From the NCBI GenBank assembly GCA_002313255.1, contig DCBA01000139.1:4559-21898 (forward strand): a stretch of DNA of 17,340 nt, written 5' to 3'. A program made the translations under genes and the position numbers. This DNA is from Gammaproteobacteria bacterium UBA1119. Its GTDB lineage: Bacteria; Pseudomonadota; Gammaproteobacteria; Pseudomonadales; Azotimanducaceae. How positions within the stretch are numbered: the first letter of the stretch is position 1; each line of letters opens with the position of its first letter. The notes under the pieces are model-generated. The model worked only from the letters and a program-made list of their open reading frames with translations, was not told the origin of the DNA and searched no databases. Positions 16,101-17,340 of the stretch are shown piece after piece.

Positions 16101-16243
16101 TGATTTTTTCTGGAAAAGATCTTTCGACCATGCAGCATGACCTCCTGGTTCAATACGAAAATGTTAGAGGCGTACAAAGCAAAGAAGATGTCCCGGGATT
16201 GACTGCGCTGATTAAAGAGATTCAGCAAGAAACGGCGGCCTAG
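13175..16243 (+). CDS. Membrane hybrid histidine kinase with two receiver domains
   Basis: Inner-membrane sensor kinase, 1022 aa. Order: TM1 (7-24), a large periplasmic sensor (about 25-344, perhaps Cache-like, with Cys162 and Cys173 able to form a disulfide), TM2 (345-364, rich in Ile/Val/Leu), HAMP (367-422), a charged coiled coil, and HisKA with phospho-acceptor His531 in MSHELRTPL. HATPase_c follows, with N-box NFLSNAFKFT (646-655), Asp681 in DTGVGI, and GTGLGL. REC1 has IDDDP, phospho-acceptor Asp822 (LLDVYMSGRDGW) and FTKPID. REC2 has IDDDENT, Asp948 (LDIDMPRMDGF) and a serine in FSGKD. There is no HPt domain, so phosphorelay must end in a separate protein. Start is ATG 13175, with AGGAG (13162-13166) 8 nt upstream; an in-frame TTG at 13112 is less likely. 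Possible targets are the adjacent channel or the divergent quinoprotein (inference); the ligand is unknown. Confidence 0.9.
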   Translation: MPIKYQILTLGIVGNLLIAGIMYFGSDFREERQSEVSSESLAELYETAWFVSSEASYLEHISKWNPDTFVGDFVDFWNPEVNLFPDEADEKTGVALARVLRRRSGHSRTDAGIYINPLFDAILSNRLDDAHFLFEYLFQGDLESKNLSFVMVFTPLGQSVYCGSTGGYGVDPCGRDADPVWPNGLTSFINSTNKPTRGIIRIDDKNGRSRFTLNQSLRFSLKDNNDDIIAAVVVGRNLFENLVLFEDKYSIRAGVYTPTESISLEDYGVERADGRFGIDDIGSIIAHAGALKANRGDRFSVPEKDLGASITVFPISNLHGAGDASLVVLKDERASYQQLSEYELYTYIVIVIAFILISILLLAVMSKAFSGITRAISVLEALTKGKLDEALPARSGVLASDNDEVGQLANALESYRSQLRALEDLRSAQAERRRQRDTVIIEKMSVLADQLEGGAKELMLSDIQKMQVGTESDSDQDSETASIEMMSLAFSRMSDEVNSLIQARTEELEVARNEADDANLAKSRFFANMSHELRTPLTAIIGYGEMIAEDCEDLGYDDLLPDVKKITTSGKYLLELINSVLDLQKIEAGKMELYMTSYSIEAMLDAIRDINTPLAEKNANRFLIEYENGLGTMFQDETKVSQCLTNFLSNAFKFTSEGTVTLTIEPFDENGVEMIRFNVQDTGVGITPEQLVTVFEEYQQGERSTKAETAQRGTGLGLSLTKSYAELMGGRVDAESEKGVGSTFAFIIPRDFSNDEASDANDPIVRNLDDQSIVVLIDDDPAMHDVVRRTLSKSGVTMVGATNGERGLEIVRESKPKLILLDVYMSGRDGWSILREVKSDPELKDIPVVMVTQLSEERFAKSLGADGYFTKPIDRKRFVEEISRILGEASPSEQVLVIDDDENTRTLLSRILAEEGWQSIVANDGIDGLEKINELGEKGQKPSLIVLDIDMPRMDGFEFLEVYSRDIPAERRSPILIFSGKDLSTMQHDLLVQYENVRGVQSKEDVPGLTALIKEIQQETAA

Positions 16244-16301
16244 TGTCGAGTGACGAGTCAGAGGGTGGTTAGTCATAAAGCAATGAAAGCGGGTATTAGA
16301 T

Positions 16302-17340
16302 TTGGCCCTTAGGTACGGATTTGCGCGGCTTCGTTATTTGATCGTGGTCTTTTCAACGAGGACCACTTTTTTCCCATACTTGTTGTTGGTGGCGGCCATG
16401 GGTTTGGTCGTTGTCGTGGGAATGGGAGCGTATTTTTTTGGGTTGATGGCGCCAGAGTCCATTCGCGCGGAAGGCATCGACAATTCACTCGATGCTGGTT
16501 TCTTCGATACCTTTTGGTGGTCCTTTAAACACGTCCTTGATCCGGGTGCTTTTGCGAAAAATTACGGGGCACCGGTATCCGTGTTGGTCTTCGGTGTATT
16601 CACCACGATCATGGGACTGGTCATCACGGGAGCCCTGATCGGATTCATCGTCAATTTCATTCAGACCGTTATGGATGAGTTAAAAAGAGGTTCCACGGTC
16701 ATCCATGAGATTAATCACGTCTTGATACTCGGATGGAACCGTAAGGTGGTGTCGATCCTGCGCTTTTTTAGTGAATTGGGGAGTCGTCAGCCCATCGTGA
16801 TTTTGACTAACGCTGATATCGATGATGTGAATGAAGAAATTCGGCAAGAGAGGCGTTCGTTTCGAAATATCAGGGTGATGCCGCAACACGGATCCCCGAC
16901 GGCTGCTGCTGAATTGAAGCGCGTAAACGTTGAAAACGCCGCTAGCGTCATACTCCTGGCGGAAGAACGGACCTCGGGACGAGATCAATCGCCTGATATC
17001 TCGACGATTAAATCGTTGATGCTCCTCGACAATATTGCGTGGGAAGGAAAAAAACCCAACATCGTTGCGGAAATCGCTGAAAAGGATAACGTGCGCGTCG
17101 CCAACATTGCGGTCAGCGCACGTGCGCCGATTGTGTCGAGTACAGAGTTTGTCAGTAAAACGCTGGTTCAATGTGCCCGCCACACGGGTTATTCGAGCGT
17201 CTACTCCCAGCTATTTTCGTTCGACAAAAATGAAATCTTGATCCACCACGTTGAGGGCTTATCGGGGGAACTGTTCGGTAACGTTGCGCGTCGATTTAAA
17301 AATGCCATATTGCTCGGAGTGAGTTGGGTGCAGAACGGTG
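16302..17340 (+). CDS. CASTOR/POLLUX-type ion channel with RCK-like domain (3' end beyond window)
   Basis: Membrane cation channel relative with a cytosolic Rossmann regulatory domain, seen for 346 residues before the window edge. TM1 is about residues 26-48. A pore helix GFFDTFWWSFKHVLDPG (66-82) is followed by the TM2 region (about 91-123, VLVFGVFTTIMGLVITGALI). INHVLILGWNRKVVSIL (137-153) matches the NHTLILGW-type start of the CASTOR/POLLUX and DMI1 nucleotide-binding domain. Then come VILTNADIDDVNEEI and HGSPTAAAELKRVNVENAASVILLA, the typical second half of that fold. No ATG fits the N-terminus. TTG 16302 is the first plausible start after an in-frame stop at 16284-16286, and its ribosome site is weak. 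An out-of-frame ATG at 16283 encodes only nine residues before TAG, so a small frameshift near the start is possible. The kinase ends 58 nt upstream on the same strand. Confidence 0.85.
   Translation, partial: MALRYGFARLRYLIVVFSTRTTFFPYLLLVAAMGLVVVVGMGAYFFGLMAPESIRAEGIDNSLDAGFFDTFWWSFKHVLDPGAFAKNYGAPVSVLVFGVFTTIMGLVITGALIGFIVNFIQTVMDELKRGSTVIHEINHVLILGWNRKVVSILRFFSELGSRQPIVILTNADIDDVNEEIRQERRSFRNIRVMPQHGSPTAAAELKRVNVENAASVILLAEERTSGRDQSPDISTIKSLMLLDNIAWEGKKPNIVAEIAEKDNVRVANIAVSARAPIVSSTEFVSKTLVQCARHTGYSSVYSQLFSFDKNEILIHHVEGLSGELFGNVARRFKNAILLGVSWVQNG

Noticed and set aside
16680..17183. 167-codon open frame on the - strand near the right edge
   Set aside because: It lies opposite the RCK-like domain of the channel, whose protein sequence is clearly family-like.

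Overview
The window reads as a densely coded stretch of a Gram-negative bacterial chromosome with roughly balanced base composition and Shine-Dalgarno-led genes. Most likely it comes from a free-living, probably aquatic pseudomonadotan; this is inferred from the mix of a cytochrome-type quinoprotein dehydrogenase, a glutathione S-transferase, an arylsulfatase-like enzyme, a large hybrid histidine kinase and a selenoprotein. No rRNA, tRNA, CRISPR array or insertion sequence was seen.

Layout. (1) 1-5061 is a catabolic block around a divergent control region at 2453-2599. Leftward run an amidase and then an MFS transporter, whose frame is broken at a run of seven C and which leaves the window. 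Rightward run an aldo/keto reductase and then a cytosolic formylglycine-type sulfatase. Together they could import and dismantle a small amide- or sulfate-bearing compound. (2) 5167-5706 is a small MscS-type channel gene split by an in-frame TAA. (3) 5831-8114 is an overlapping pair: a NeuC-like hydrolysing UDP-sugar 2-epimerase and a DegT/LegC-like sugar aminotransferase, part of a nonulosonic-acid or amino-sugar route. (4) 8216-9843 holds three small exported proteins: a peroxiredoxin whose peroxidatic cysteine is encoded by TGA (a probable selenoprotein), a six-cysteine protein of unknown function, and a Sel1-repeat protein. (5) 9942-12774, leftward, is a PQQ/heme c alcohol-dehydrogenase-type quinoprotein followed by a GST-family protein. 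(6) 13175 to the end, rightward, is a membrane hybrid histidine kinase with two receiver domains, then a CASTOR/POLLUX-type channel with an RCK-like domain, cut by the window edge.

The most notable element is the exported selenoperoxiredoxin at 8216-8737. The frame continues without interruption through TGA at 8408-8410, with peroxiredoxin sequence on both sides. The TGA falls exactly where the family has its catalytic cysteine. A bacterial SECIS-like hairpin with a G at the second loop position lies at the expected distance downstream. It is followed after 26 nt by an unrecognised six-cysteine exported protein that could be a redox partner. Other oddities are the MscS nonsense codon, the MFS frameshift, the absence of the vicinal cysteine pair in the quinoprotein, and a large interrupted palindrome in the 400-nt divergent region 12775-13174.
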